Assembly: GCF_900105205.1 (NCBI RefSeq)
Contig: NZ_FNSQ01000005.1
Span: forward strand, 3,454,975-3,518,974
DNA from: Microbacterium hydrocarbonoxydans
GTDB lineage: Bacteria > Actinomycetota > Actinomycetes > Actinomycetales > Microbacteriaceae
DNA length: 64,000 nt
Reading direction: 5' to 3'
A program made the position numbers and the translations under genes. The notes under the pieces are model-generated. The model was not told the origin of the DNA. It worked only from the letters and a program-made list of their open reading frames with translations, and did not search any database. Below are positions 49,485 to 59,754 of this stretch, in pieces. How positions within the stretch are numbered: the first letter of the stretch is position 1; each line of letters opens with the position of its first letter.

Positions 49485-50836
49485 ACGGACGACTCGTCTC
49501 TGCGGCTACGGAGGCGGCTGAAGAATGCGGTTGTGCACCCACGCCCGCCGAACGCGACTCGTTCTGGAAGCTGAGTGTTACTCGACGTGGCGCTTTCGGG
49601 CTCGGCGCGCTCGGTGTCGCTGCATTCGCTGCACTCGGCATCGGCTCCGGCGACTCAGCGGCGTACGCTGCGTCGTACCCGAGTTGGGACGATGTGCAAC
49701 GCGCCAAGAACAACGAAGCTGCCAAGGCTGCCGAGATCACCCGAATCGAAGGGCTGATCCAGTCCTTGACGCGGAAGGTCGCTGAGACTCAGGTTGCTGC
49801 CGATACAGCCTCCGACGAGTTCTATGCAGCGCAGCAGGAGTACTTCGCTGCGATCACGGAAGCTCAGAGCCTGCAGGCGCAGGCGGACGAACAATCAGCG
49901 ATTGCCGAAACCTCTGCGCGCAGGGCCGGTCAAGTTGCGGCACAGCTGTATCGCAACGGTGGAGATGATTCAGCACTGCAACTGTTCTTCTCCGGTTCCG
50001 CGGCCAACGCCGATGAGCTCCTGTCACGCCTGGGCACCATGGACAAGCTTCTCGAGTACAACCGGTCGGTCTACGATGGCGCAATCTCGGCGCGCAACAC
50101 CGCCCAATCGCTGACCGATCAGGCGAAGGTTGCCCGCGACGAACGAGACCGCCTGCAGCAGGTCGCAGAGCAGAAGATGATTGCGGCACAAGAAGCGGCC
50201 GACGCCGCACAGGCCGCGCTCGACGAGCAAGCCGCGAACCTCGAGACGATGCAGGCGCAGCTCGCCGCGCTGAAAGACACCACCACGCAGACTGTCGCTG
50301 GTTACCAGTCGGGTGTGGCCGCGCGCGAGGCCGAAGAGCGCGCCCGTCGCGAACGCGAAGCCGCGGAAGCGGCAGCCAACGGTGGCGGCAACGGCGGCGG
50401 CGGAGGCTCTGCCGGTAGCGGCGGTTGGGTCCGGCCCCACGGGGGCGGCCGAAGTTCAAGCTACGGCCCGCGGACCCCGATCTGCGGTTCGCAGGGCTGC
50501 TCCTCGAGCTACCACTACGGCGCGGACATGGCCAATGGCTGCGGAGCGGCGATCTACGCCGCCAACTCCGGAACAGTGGACTACGCCGGCGCGAACGGCA
50601 ACTACGGCAATTACGTCCGCATCCAACACGGCGGGGGCGTCAGCACCGGGTACGCGCACATCAAACCCAGTGGCATCCTCGTTGGCAGGGGGCAATGGGT
50701 CAATTCGGGCCAGGTCATCGCTTACGCGGGTGACACTGGACGCTCCTTCGGTTGCCATCTGCATTTCGAGGTCTACATCAATGGTGGTTACACCAACCCC
50801 GTCCGATTCATGGAAGACCGCGGCGTCTATATCTAA
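49481..50836 (+). CDS. M23-family murein hydrolase-like protein with coiled coil
   Basis: The 451-aa protein starts at GTG 49481 behind GAGGAGAG. Residues 30-65 contain a twin-Arg-like TRRGAFGLGALGVAAFAALG signal, suggesting Tat or Sec export. Residues 80-290 are a long coiled coil (AAKAAEITRIEGLI, RDRLQQVAEQKMIAAQEAADAAQAAL), then a Gly-rich linker and an M23 domain with YHYGADMANG, YAHIKPSG and GCHLHFEV. HYGAD and HLHF supply zinc ligands. It probably remodels peptidoglycan, in the manner of EnvC/NlpD relatives. Confidence 0.87.
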   Translation: MNGRLVSAATEAAEECGCAPTPAERDSFWKLSVTRRGAFGLGALGVAAFAALGIGSGDSAAYAASYPSWDDVQRAKNNEAAKAAEITRIEGLIQSLTRKVAETQVAADTASDEFYAAQQEYFAAITEAQSLQAQADEQSAIAETSARRAGQVAAQLYRNGGDDSALQLFFSGSAANADELLSRLGTMDKLLEYNRSVYDGAISARNTAQSLTDQAKVARDERDRLQQVAEQKMIAAQEAADAAQAALDEQAANLETMQAQLAALKDTTTQTVAGYQSGVAAREAEERARREREAAEAAANGGGNGGGGGSAGSGGWVRPHGGGRSSSYGPRTPICGSQGCSSSYHYGADMANGCGAAIYAANSGTVDYAGANGNYGNYVRIQHGGGVSTGYAHIKPSGILVGRGQWVNSGQVIAYAGDTGRSFGCHLHFEVYINGGYTNPVRFMEDRGVYI

Positions 50837-50934
50837 GGCTCCGACATGGGAGCACGAAGTGGCGCCACCCACAATGACCAGTTGGGTAGAGAGGGCTGCT
50901 CCAGTCGTCACTCGCGACATCCTTGCTAGGGATC

Positions 50935-51696
50935 TCAGAGAGGGAGAATGACGCTACCCATCACCGCCGTCAGCCGCGACATGATGTCGGTCCACAGCCC
51001 TGTCACCATCAGGATTCCGAGGACGATCAGCAGTATGCCTCCGCATACGTTCACCACCCGGATGTGACGACGGAGGAACTCGACCGTCTTCGCCGCCCAA
51101 CCGAACCCGAATGCGACCAACAGGAACGGGATGCCGAGGCCGAGCGAATACGCGAGGCCGAGGAAGCCGGCACGGACAGGGTCGCCAGCATTGAACGAAA
51201 GCGCGATGATCGCGGCAAGCGTCGGACCCATGCACGGTGCCCAGCCGATACCAAGTGCCACTCCAAGTAGCGGCGCCCCTGCGATTCCGGCCCGGGAGCC
51301 GACGTGGAAGCGGACCTCCCGCTGGGCGAAATTGAACAACCCGAGAAAGACGAGCCCCATCAGGATGATGACGACTCCGAGGATGCGTGTGACCAGGTCG
51401 CCCCAGCGTAGGAAGAACACGCCGGCCGTGCCGCCCAGCGCGGTGATGAGAACGAAGACGACGCTGAAGCCGAGGATGAACAGCGGTACGCCGACTACGA
51501 GCTGACGGCGCTGGGGCGCGACTGCGTTCGTCGCGCGACCCTTCGAGTCCGGCGCGACCACCCCGCCAAGGAAGCCGAGGTAGCCGGGGACCAGCGGGAG
51601 CACGCAGGGCGACAAGAACGACACGAGGCCAGCGAGCATCGCGACGGGGACTGCGAGCCAGAGCGCACCGGACCCGATGATGGTGTCGGCGTTCAC
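50935..51696 (-). CDS. ccdA: CcdA-type cytochrome c biogenesis protein
   Basis: Starting at GTG 51696 the product is 253 aa with six membrane helices. The redox Cys residues lie in [19 protein letters not shown] (residues 24-42) and [16 protein letters not shown] near residue 140. CcdA carries electrons from cytoplasmic thioredoxin to outside thiol proteins. It overlaps the TlpA stop by 4 bp (GTGA), and the pair forms a reducing system for cytochrome c or copper-protein thiols. Confidence 0.9.
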   Translation of the reverse strand: MNADTIIGSGALWLAVPVAMLAGLVSFLSPCVLPLVPGYLGFLGGVVAPDSKGRATNAVAPQRRQLVVGVPLFILGFSVVFVLITALGGTAGVFFLRWGDLVTRILGVVIILMGLVFLGLFNFAQREVRFHVGSRAGIAGAPLLGVALGIGWAPCMGPTLAAIIALSFNAGDPVRAGFLGLAYSLGLGIPFLLVAFGFGWAAKTVEFLRRHIRVVNVCGGILLIVLGILMVTGLWTDIMSRLTAVMGSVILPL

Positions 51697-52310
51697 GGTG
51701 TCTCCGCCAGAGCGTCCTTGACGAGCGTCGAGAGGATCGAGGTGCCGTCGATGGGTCCGATGATGCGGGCGGCGACACGGCCCTGCCTGTCGAGCACGAG
51801 AGTCGTCGGTGTCGCCTGGATCGGCACGACCTCGGAGAAAGCGAGTTTCGCCTCGGCCGTGTTCACGTCGATCAGGCTCGGGTAGGTGATGCCGAACTCG
51901 TGAGAGAAAGCCTGGGCAGTGTCGGCCTGGTCGCGGGTATTGATGCCGATGAAAGCTACATCCTCGCCGCCGTATTCTTGCCAGACGCTTTCGAGATCCT
52001 TCGCCTCGATGCGGCACGGCGCGCACCCGGCGTACCAGAAGTTCACCACCGTGACCTTGCCGGCGTTGTCTGCGCTGTCGAAATCATCACCAGTTTCAGT
52101 GATGCCGCTGAAGTCGACCGGTTCGCTCCGCTCGTCGATCGGGATCTCGACGATCGCGCCGCCAGCGGCCACATACCCGGTGTTCTCACCCTTGAGGAAG
52201 GAATCGCTGACCGGATCCGGCGCACACCCGCTCAGACCGATGGCGAACACCGCGGCGAGCATGGCTCCGATCGCACCACGAATGGTGCGAAAGCGAGGAT
52301 TTCGAGGCAC
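51693..52310 (-). CDS. TlpA/ResA-like thioredoxin lipoprotein
   Basis: From GTG 52310 the product is 205 aa, with a signal peptide ending in LSGC (lipobox) and a thioredoxin fold with VVNFWYAGCAPCRIEAKDL (CAPC active site) and the cis-Pro QATPTTLVLD. Such lipoproteins reduce apocytochrome c or copper-chaperone Cys pairs using electrons from CcdA. The transposon end lies about 150 bp upstream, so its promoter may be affected by the insertion. Confidence 0.88.
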   Translation of the reverse strand: MPRNPRFRTIRGAIGAMLAAVFAIGLSGCAPDPVSDSFLKGENTGYVAAGGAIVEIPIDERSEPVDFSGITETGDDFDSADNAGKVTVVNFWYAGCAPCRIEAKDLESVWQEYGGEDVAFIGINTRDQADTAQAFSHEFGITYPSLIDVNTAEAKLAFSEVVPIQATPTTLVLDRQGRVAARIIGPIDGTSILSTLVKDALAETP

Positions 52311-52459
52311 ATCTCGCACTCTACGCAGATCCCCTATGCGTCCGCCGAACCGGGCCACCGTCCTGCGGGCCTCTTACCGCTTCCGACGTCCGCCAGGGCA
52401 AGTCGCCGCGTCGGCAACTTCGGTCTGCTGACACACAGAGCACCTCCGGGAGGATGACG

Positions 52460-52500
52460 TGTCAGCTGAAGGCCAACTGCGTCATTCCAACGCAATTCCG
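52460..52500. mobile_element. Candidate left end of the Tn7-like element
   Basis: TGTCAGCTGAAGGCCAACTG begins at 52460 and is followed by GCGTCATTCCAACGCAATTC. The 5'-TGT start and nearby similar AACTGCGTCATTCC / AACGCAATTCC segments fit the ends of Tn7- and Tn5053-like elements, which start with TGT and hold TnsB sites. The other end and target duplication are not in the window, so this is provisional. The 200 bp up to tnsA has no other gene. Confidence 0.35.
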
Positions 52501-52707
52501 ACGACGACCGCCTGCACACCGTCTCAGCGTTGCAGATTGCTCGGCGGTGGCATCAGTGTTCTCGTTCGGTCGTTGCCGGACATCAGATCGAACTCTAATC
52601 CGAGCCATACCGGTGTGTCGGGAGCCAGGCAAAGCCGACCCGGCGGATCCTGGGCGCAGGCGACAACGATGTGCCTACTCAGGTACTCCGCCTTCCTTGG
52701 AGTGGTG

Positions 52708-53529
52708 ATGAAGCCAGCTGAGATTGCACGGTTGATCGCACGGCGACGATTCTCGAAGGGCTCGGAGCTGCACTGGGTGCCGCGCGATCATCGTTCCGCA
52801 TCCGGCTACGCGGATAGCGTCTCGTTCGCACCGGTCAACCGAAGTCTCGGCCGTTTGGATTGGTCGGTCATCGACCCGATGAAGGTTCGAGTATCGAAGG
52901 GCGCAAGCCACTTTTTCACGGGGTCTGAGTACTTCTGGAGTCGCACCCGTAGCCACGTATGGTGTGAGTCTCAGTTCGAGCGCGACGAGTTGATGTGGCT
53001 CGATTTCGGCGGGCAAGTAGCAAAGGTGTGGTCGCAGCCATTTGGCGTGGTGTTCGGCGTTCGCTCGCCGATGGCGGGTCACTGGCACGTGCCGGATTTC
53101 CTATTGCAGATGTCGGACGACTCCTACGCCGTTCGAGACGTGAGGCCAAAGGAACGCATCGACAAGTCTGCGCAACTGCAGTTCGATGAAACCGCGGTTG
53201 TGTCGGCAACGCTCGGCTGGCACTATCAGGTACTTTCCGGCCACAGCATCCATGCGACCCGCGTGGTCGAATGGTTGTCGGCGTCGCGTCATGACCGTTG
53301 CAGGCCGCCTGCTGACGTCGAGGACAGGATCCTCGACGCGGCAACTGACAGCAAGACTCGCCGGGAGTTGTGCGAGCTGGCATCACCAGATTGCCCACCT
53401 CTTGCCTGCGCATGGGTTGACAACCTCGCCTGGCGCAGACTTCTCGCGCTCGATCTGTCTGCGGTCTTCAATAGCAACGCGCTACTGACTACCGCACGTC
53501 GGGAGAGAACGGATGCGATCAGTGTCTGA
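52708..53529 (+). CDS. tnsA: TnsA-like transposase endonuclease subunit
   Basis: Using ATG 52708 the product is 273 aa (in-frame GTG 52459 would add 83 doubtful residues). It matches the actinobacterial TnsA-like subunit: HVWCESQFERDELMWLDFGG near residues 83-102 (Glu), HVPDFLLQ with Asp130, and AVRDVRPKERI with Asp144, the restriction-endonuclease-like core that nicks the 5' ends of the element. The C-terminal half likely contacts TnsB or TnsC. It overlaps tnsB by 17 bp. Confidence 0.85.
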   Translation: MKPAEIARLIARRRFSKGSELHWVPRDHRSASGYADSVSFAPVNRSLGRLDWSVIDPMKVRVSKGASHFFTGSEYFWSRTRSHVWCESQFERDELMWLDFGGQVAKVWSQPFGVVFGVRSPMAGHWHVPDFLLQMSDDSYAVRDVRPKERIDKSAQLQFDETAVVSATLGWHYQVLSGHSIHATRVVEWLSASRHDRCRPPADVEDRILDAATDSKTRRELCELASPDCPPLACAWVDNLAWRRLLALDLSAVFNSNALLTTARRERTDAISV

Positions 53530-55558
53530 CGAGAGCAAGCTGAAACTCGGGGACTCTTTCGACATTGACGGCGAGATCTGGGTCTGGGCCCACATCATCC
53601 CCGGCCTAGAGGTGAAGCTCCGGTCCGAGAACGCACCCGATCGACACCTCATCATGTCCGTAGACGAGTTCCTGCGCCATGCCGGCACGGCTCAACGCGA
53701 GCGCGCGGTATCGCTTCGTCCGGACGGGGACGCGTGGCCGACCAACGTGTGCGATATGGAGGCCCATCTCCTTGAGGCGTTCACCGGGAGACCAATGGAT
53801 CCGTTGGCTTCCACTCCTCGGGCGCAGTATGACCCTGCGCTGACGACTCAGAACGCACGCGTTGACGCGAAGCTGCTGGAGTTGAAAGGCACGTCACTGG
53901 GGCGAGCGCGCAGTACCTTTCACCTCCTATGGAAGACCTACCAGCAAGACGGTGCAGCGGGGCTGAATGCCCGCATGCACCGGAAGGGCGAGCAGCGACT
54001 CGCCATCAGCCGGGCAGATCCGCGGCTGGTGACGATCATCGATCGATTCCTCGATCGCCAGACGGACAAGGCCACGAGTAGCAAAAAGCGTTGCGCTGTC
54101 TTGGTGAGGCGAGCGCTCGAGACAACCTACCCGGGCGACCCCATTTGTGAGATCAAGGCTCGCACCCTCCAGGGCTACATCAACGAGCGGGCTGCAGGCC
54201 GTTACAGCTTCGACAAAGCGACCACCCGGAGAAACACCGACAACAGCCCAAAGCGTCAGTACCACTCCGGAGCTGCCTATCAACTTGGAGAGCGATGCGA
54301 GATCGATTCAACGGACCTCGACGTTCTCGTTTGGGATGAGACCAGTGAGTTCCGTCCGAAACTCACCGTGCTTCTCGACGTCGCCAGCCGAGTGCCGCTC
54401 GCTTGGGCGATCCACGCGGATAGCCCTGGCGGATTCGATCATGCGCTCCTGCTCGCCCGAGCCATCATCGGGCGCAAAGCCGTGCCTGGTTCGGGCGCTG
54501 CCACTCTCTCGGGGTCAGCCGCCTTGCCTTCCGCGCTGATGAAGCAGGTGAACCCCTACCTCAGCGACGAGTCTCTGGCTCTCCCATGGATCTTTCCGCG
54601 ATCAATCACCATCGACGGCGGAGCTGATTTTCGGTCCCGCACGTTCAGAGATGCCTGCCGTGCGTACGGAATCCACAGGGAGCTCGCGCCCTCCGGAACG
54701 CCGACGGTGAAGCCACATGTTGAACGCAACTTCGGCACCCTCTCATCAGATTTCGCCGCATGGTTGGCCGGTTTCGTGGGGAACTCCGTGGCGCATCGAG
54801 GCGCCCGCGACAACCCCACGCTCACCTTGGACTCGCTCCGGCTCATCCTGGACAGTTGGATATCCAACATCTACCTGAACAAACCGCACCAGGGCCTGAA
54901 GTCGACGAGCTCCCCCGGACGGATCTTCACCCCGAATCAGATGTACACCGAACTCTTCAGCGTCGGGCCTGGCGTCCCAGTGCCTTTCGGAGTCGAGGAG
55001 TACCTCGCCCTGTTGCCGACCGAACGTCGCATGATCGGTCGTGCAGGGATCGATCTCCACAATCGCCGCTACGACTCGCCCGACCTGGAGGACCTCCGCA
55101 GTCGCTCCCTCACGGGCGCTGAACCGGGATCCGCGAGAGCGAGGAAGTTCCCGGTGAGCTTCGACCCCTACAACGCGAATGCCGTCTGGGTACGTCACCC
55201 GGAAACCGGCTTGTGGATCGAGTGTTGGGACGTCGCTCTGCGAGAGAAGACGGCACCGATGGTCGCCGAGATCGACATGAAACTCCTTACCCGATACCCC
55301 GACGCCGCTATCGACGATCCCGATCGCCGCCGGGAGTGGATCGATCATGTCGAAAGCCGCGAGCGAGGAGACAAGCGCAAGCGCACCCAACACAAGCGAG
55401 AGCAACAGCGCCTCAAGGTCGAAGCTCAACGCGAGTCAGGCCCCTCGACAACGACACCGATCCCATTACGGCAATGGGCCAAACCCGTCGACATCAGCAC
55501 CATCGATTGGACGTCCCCCGACATACATCTCGCTCAAGCAGAGGAGCTTGATCCATGA
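53513..55558 (+). CDS. tnsB: TnsB/TniA DDE transposase
   Basis: The 681-aa protein starts behind GGGAGAG. The catalytic triad is Asp265 (EIDSTDLDV), Asp368 (TIDGGADFRS) and Glu404 (KPHVERNFG), the D-D-35-E arrangement of the Mu/Tn7 family. An N-terminal helix-turn-helix region and a C-terminal Mu-like beta domain (GRAGIDLHNRRYDSPDL) frame it. It joins the 3' ends to target DNA. tnsC starts at its last codons. Confidence 0.9.
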   Translation: MRSVSDESKLKLGDSFDIDGEIWVWAHIIPGLEVKLRSENAPDRHLIMSVDEFLRHAGTAQRERAVSLRPDGDAWPTNVCDMEAHLLEAFTGRPMDPLASTPRAQYDPALTTQNARVDAKLLELKGTSLGRARSTFHLLWKTYQQDGAAGLNARMHRKGEQRLAISRADPRLVTIIDRFLDRQTDKATSSKKRCAVLVRRALETTYPGDPICEIKARTLQGYINERAAGRYSFDKATTRRNTDNSPKRQYHSGAAYQLGERCEIDSTDLDVLVWDETSEFRPKLTVLLDVASRVPLAWAIHADSPGGFDHALLLARAIIGRKAVPGSGAATLSGSAALPSALMKQVNPYLSDESLALPWIFPRSITIDGGADFRSRTFRDACRAYGIHRELAPSGTPTVKPHVERNFGTLSSDFAAWLAGFVGNSVAHRGARDNPTLTLDSLRLILDSWISNIYLNKPHQGLKSTSSPGRIFTPNQMYTELFSVGPGVPVPFGVEEYLALLPTERRMIGRAGIDLHNRRYDSPDLEDLRSRSLTGAEPGSARARKFPVSFDPYNANAVWVRHPETGLWIECWDVALREKTAPMVAEIDMKLLTRYPDAAIDDPDRRREWIDHVESRERGDKRKRTQHKREQQRLKVEAQRESGPSTTTPIPLRQWAKPVDISTIDWTSPDIHLAQAEELDP

Positions 55559-55770
55559 AGATCACCCCACTCGTCCTCCACCATGACCGCAAGACCAGCC
55601 TTGCAGGGCTTCGAGAAGCATTCGACGCCGAGCCCGCATCGCCGCCGAAGATCACCTTCCGGCAGTACACAGATCTGGATAGTGAAGCCGAGAGCTATAC
55701 GACCAAGCTCGCGAAGACTTCTCCGGCTGACGTTGAGGGTGAAGACGCGGGGCAGCGTGGCGACGGGGAC
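55555..55770 (+). CDS. tnsC: Start of tnsC/tniB-like AAA+ ATPase gene, cut by the fold-back
   Basis: ATG 55555 overlaps the tnsB stop. About 70 residues (MKITPLVLHHDRKTSL, then PPKITFRQYTDLDSEAESYTTKLA) match the N-terminal pattern of actinobacterial TniB/TnsC ATPases before the sequence turns back on itself. No Walker motifs are reached. The true gene should continue beyond this junction in the genome; later codons of the same frame are artefactual. Confidence 0.6.
55658..55770. other. Unpaired loop of the fold-back (about 113 bp)
   Basis: Bases 55658-55770 do not match either arm in reverse complement. The first half continues the tnsC-like frame; the second half (GACTTCTCCGGCTGACGTTG onward) is not recognisable. 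It is the tip of the hairpin arrangement, and its true genomic order cannot be inferred. Confidence 0.75.
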
Positions 55771-55893
55771 GAGGTGAGCTGTCGGCGCGCGATGCGGGGC
55801 ATCGGCAGTCGAAGATGCTTCTCGAAGCCCCTGCAAGGCTGGGTTCCTTGCGGTCCATGGTGGTGAGGACGAGTGGCGGCATTGAAGGTGTCT

Positions 55894-57936
55894 TCATGGA
55901 TCAAGCTCCTCTGCTTGAGCGAGATGTTATGTCGGGGACGTCCAATCGATGGTGCTGATGTCGACGGGTTTGGCCCATTGCCGTAATGGGATCGGTGTCG
56001 TTGTCGAGGGGCCTGACTCGCGTTGAGCTTCGACCTTGAGGCGCTGTTGCTCTCGCTTGTGTTGGGTGCGCTTGCGCTTGTCTCCTCGCTCGCGGCTTTC
56101 GACATGATCGATCCACTCCCGGCGGCGATCGGGATCGTCGATAGCGGCGTCGGGGTATCGGGTAAGGAGTTTCATGTCGATCTCGGCGACCATCGGTGCC
56201 GTCTTCTCTCGCAGAGCGACGTCCCAACACTCGATCCACAAGCCGGTTTTCCGGGTGACGTACCCAGACGGCATTCGCGTTGTAGGGGTCGAAGCTCACC
56301 GGGAACTTCCTCGCTCTCGCGGATCCCGGTTCAGCGCCCGTGAGGGAGCGACTGCGGAGGTCCTCCAGGTCGGCGAGTCGTAGCGGCGATTGTGGAGATC
56401 GATCCCTGCACGACCGATCATGCGACGTTCGGTCGGCAACAGGGCGAGGTACTCCTCGACTCCGAAAGGCACTGGGACGCCAGGCCCGACGCTGAAGAGT
56501 TCGGTGTACATCTGATTCGGGGTGAAGATCCGTCCGGGGAGCTCGTCGACTTCAGGCCCTGGTGCGGTTTGTTCAGGTAGATGTTGGATATCCAACTGTC
56601 CAGGATGAGCCGGAGCGAGTCCAAGGTGAGCGTGGGGTTGTCGCGGGCGCCTCGATGCGCCACGGAGTTCCCCACGAAACCGGCCAACCATGCGGCGAAA
56701 TCTGATGAGAGGGTGCCGAAGTTGCGTTCAACATGTGGCTTCACCGTCGGCGTTCCGGAGGGCGCGAGCTCCCTGTGGATTCCGTACGCACGGCAGGCAT
56801 CTCTGAACGTGCGGGACCGAAAATCAGCTCCGCCGTCGATGGTGATTGATCGCGGAAAGATCCATGGGAGAGCCAGAGACTCGTCGCTGAGGTAGGGGTT
56901 CACCTGCTTCATCAGCGCGGAAGGCAAGGCGGCTGACCCCGAGAGAGTGGCAGCGCCCGAACCAGGCACGGCTTTGCGCCCGATGATGGCTCGGCGAGCA
57001 GGAGCGCATGATCGAATCCGCCAGGGCTATCCGCGTGGATCGCCCAAGCGAGCGGCACTCGGCTGGCGACGTCGAGAAGCACGGTGAGTTTCGGACGGAA
57101 CTCACTGGTCTCATCCCAAACGAGAACGTCGAGGTCCGTTGAATCGATCTCGCATCGCTCTCCAAGTTGATAGGCAGCTCCGGAGTGGTACTGACGCTTT
57201 GGGCTGTTGTCGGTGTTTCTCCGGGTGGTCGCTTTGTCGAAGCTGTAACGGCCTGCAGCCCGCTCGTTGATGTAGCCCTGGAGGGTGCGAGCCTTGATCT
57301 CACAAATGGGGTCGCCCGGGTAGGTTGTCTCGAGCGCTCGCCTCACCAAGACAGCGCAACGCTTTTTGCTACTCGTGGCCTTGTCCGTCTGGCGATCGAG
57401 GAATCGATCGATGATCGTCACCAGCCGCGGATCTGCCCGGCTGATGGCGAGTCGCTGCTCGCCCTTCCGGTGCATGCGGGCATTCAGCCCCGCTGCACCG
57501 TCTTGCTGGTAGGTCTTCCATAGGAGGTGAAAGGTACTGCGCGCTCGCCCCAGTGACGTGCCTTTCAACTCCAGCAGCTTCGCGTCAACGCGTGCGTTCT
57601 GAGTCGTCAGCGCAGGGTCATACTGCGCCCGAGGAGTGGAAGCCAACGGATCCATTGGTCTCCCGGTGAACGCCTCAAGGAGATGGGCCTCCATATCGCA
57701 CACGTTGGTCGGCCACGCGTCCCCGTCCGGACGAAGCGATACCGCGCGCTCGCGTTGAGCCGTGCCGGCATGGCGCAGGAACTCGTCTACGGACATGATG
57801 AGGTGTCGATCGGGTGCGTTCTCGGACCGGAGCTTCACCTCTAGGCGGGGATGATGTGGGCCCAGACCCAGATCTCGCCGTCAATGTCGAAAGAGTCCCC
57901 GAGTTTCAGCTTGCTCTCGTCAGACACTGATCGCAT
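55894..57936 (-). pseudogene. Fold-back copy of tnsB, frameshifted
   Basis: Corresponds to 53513-55558. The frame is broken several times, including a lost G in the GCCTAGAGG segment near 57845, a lost C near 56993 and 56536, and an extra A near 56250. The fragments retain the D-D-E blocks, but no continuous 681-aa frame exists. Treat as a sequencing copy of the real gene. Confidence 0.85.
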
Positions 57937-58741
57937 CCGTTCTCTCCCGACGTGCGGTAGTCAGTAGCGCGTTGCTATTGAAGACCGCAGACAGATCGAG
58001 CGCGAGAAGTCTGCGCCAGGCGAGGTTGTCAACCCATGCGCAGGCAAGAGGTGGGCAATCTGGTGATGCCAGCTCGCACAACTCCCGGCGAGTCTTGCTG
58101 TCAGTTGCCGCGTCGAGGATCCTGTCCTCGACGTCAGCAGGCGGCCTGCAACGGTCATGACGCGACGCCGACAACCATTCGACCACGCGGGTCGCATGGA
58201 TGCTGTGGCCGGAAAGTACCTGATAGTGCCAGCCGAGCGTTGCCGACACAACCGCGGTTTCATCGAACTGCAGTTGCGCAGACTTGTCGATGCGTTCCTT
58301 TGGCCTCACGTCTCGAACGGCGTAGGAGTCGTCCGACATCTGCAATAGGAAATCCGGCACGTGCCAGTGACCCGCCATCGGCGAGCGAACGCCGAACACC
58401 ACGCCAAATGGCTGCGACCACACCTTTGCTACTTGCCCGCCGAAATCGAGCCACATCAACTCGTCGCGCTCGAACTGAGACTCACACCATACGTGGCTAC
58501 GGGTGCGACTCCAGAAGTACTCAGACCCCGTGAAAAAGTGGCTTGCGCCCTTCGATACTCGAACCTTCATCGGGTCGATGACCGACCAATCCAAACGGCC
58601 GAGACTTCGGTTGACCGGTGCGAACGAGACGCTATCCGCGTAGCCGGATGCGGAACGATGATCGCGCGGCACCCAGTGCAGCTCCGAGCCCTTCGAGAAT
58701 CGTCGCCGTGCGATCAACCGTGCAATCTCAGCTGGCTTCAT
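57920..58741 (-). CDS. Fold-back copy of tnsA, identical to 52708-53529
   Basis: The reverse-strand frame encodes the same protein as the real tnsA without a single difference. In a true old duplication flanking genes would not be so much more diverged than this one, so identity here with damage on both sides fits uncorrected reads rather than selection. Confidence 0.8.
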   Translation of the reverse strand: MKPAEIARLIARRRFSKGSELHWVPRDHRSASGYADSVSFAPVNRSLGRLDWSVIDPMKVRVSKGASHFFTGSEYFWSRTRSHVWCESQFERDELMWLDFGGQVAKVWSQPFGVVFGVRSPMAGHWHVPDFLLQMSDDSYAVRDVRPKERIDKSAQLQFDETAVVSATLGWHYQVLSGHSIHATRVVEWLSASRHDRCRPPADVEDRILDAATDSKTRRELCELASPDCPPLACAWVDNLAWRRLLALDLSAVFNSNALLTTARRERTDAISV

Positions 58742-59138
58742 CACCACTCCAAGGAAGGCGGAGTACCTGAGTAGGCACATCGTTGTCGCCTGCGCCCAGG
58801 ATCCGCCGGGTCGGCTTTGCCTGGCTCCCGACACACCGGTATGGCTCGGATTAGAGTTCGATCTGATGTCCGGCAACGACCGAACGAGAACACTGATGCC
58901 ACCGCCGAGCAATCTGCAACGCTGAGACGGTGTGCAGGCGGTCGTCGTCGGAATTGCGTTGGAATGACGCAGTTGGCCTTCAGCTGACACGTCATCCTCC
59001 CGGAGGTGCTCTGTGTGTCAGCAGACCGAAGTTGCCGACGCGGCGACTTGCCCTGGCGGACGTCGGAAGCGGTAAGAGGCCCGCAGGACGGTGGCCCGGT
59101 TCGGCGGACGCATAGGGGATCTGCGTAGAGTGCGAGAT

Positions 59139-59754
59139 GTGCCTCGAAATCCTCGCTTTCGCACCATTCGTGGTGCGATCGGAGCCATGCTCGCCGCGGT
59201 GTTCGCCATCGGTCTGAGCGGGTGTGCGCCGGATCCGGTCAGCGATTCCTTCCTCAAGGGTGAGAACACCGGGTATGTGGCCGCTGGCGGCGCGATCGTC
59301 GAGATCCCGATCGACGAGCGGAGCGAACCGGTCGACTTCAGCGGCATCACTGAAACTGGTGATGATTTCGACAGCGCAGACAACGCCGGCAAGGTCACGG
59401 TGGTGAACTTCTGGTACGCCGGGTGCGCGCCGTGCCGCATCGAGGCGAAGGATCTCGAAAGCGTCTGGCAAGAATACGGCGGCGAGGATGTAGCTTTCAT
59501 CGGCATCAATACCCGCGACCAGGCCGACACTGCCCAGGCTTTCTCTCACGAGTTCGGCATCACCTACCCGAGCCTGATCGACGTGAACACGGCCGAGGCG
59601 AAACTCGCTTTCTCCGAGGTCGTGCCGATCCAGGCGACACCGACGACTCTCGTGCTCGACAGGCAGGGCCGTGTCGCCGCCCGCATCATCGGACCCATCG
59701 ACGGCACCTCGATCCTCGACGCTCGTCAAGGACGCTCTGGCGGAGACACCGTGA
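59139..59754 (+). pseudogene. Fold-back copy of the TlpA-like gene, frameshifted near its end
   Basis: Identical to 51693-52310 until GGCACCTCGATCCTCGACGC, where one CT of a CTCTC run is lost, throwing the last 18 codons out of frame and fusing the reading frame into the CcdA copy. The lipobox and CAPC active site are unchanged. Confidence 0.85.

Larger units (their letters stand above)
47444..55657 (+). repeat. Left arm of an 8.2-kb inverted duplication
   Basis: This stretch is repeated in reverse complement at 55771-64000. Coordinates x and y of matching bases sum to about 111,444-111,452 over the whole length, so net indel drift is only about 8 bp. Open frames in this arm are intact from 47,444 on, so it is the reliable copy. 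The left limit is set by the window edge, not by the end of similarity. Confidence 0.95.

Noticed and set aside
52459..52707. The longer TnsA start at GTG 52459
   Set aside because: It would place the candidate transposon end inside the protein and adds residues unlike the family; ATG 52708 was chosen.
55658..55770. A hairpin telomere or natural linear end at the fold
   Set aside because: The arms are not identical; errors cluster near the fold and are homopolymer-type, and the fold falls inside a transposon gene. An artefact explains this better.
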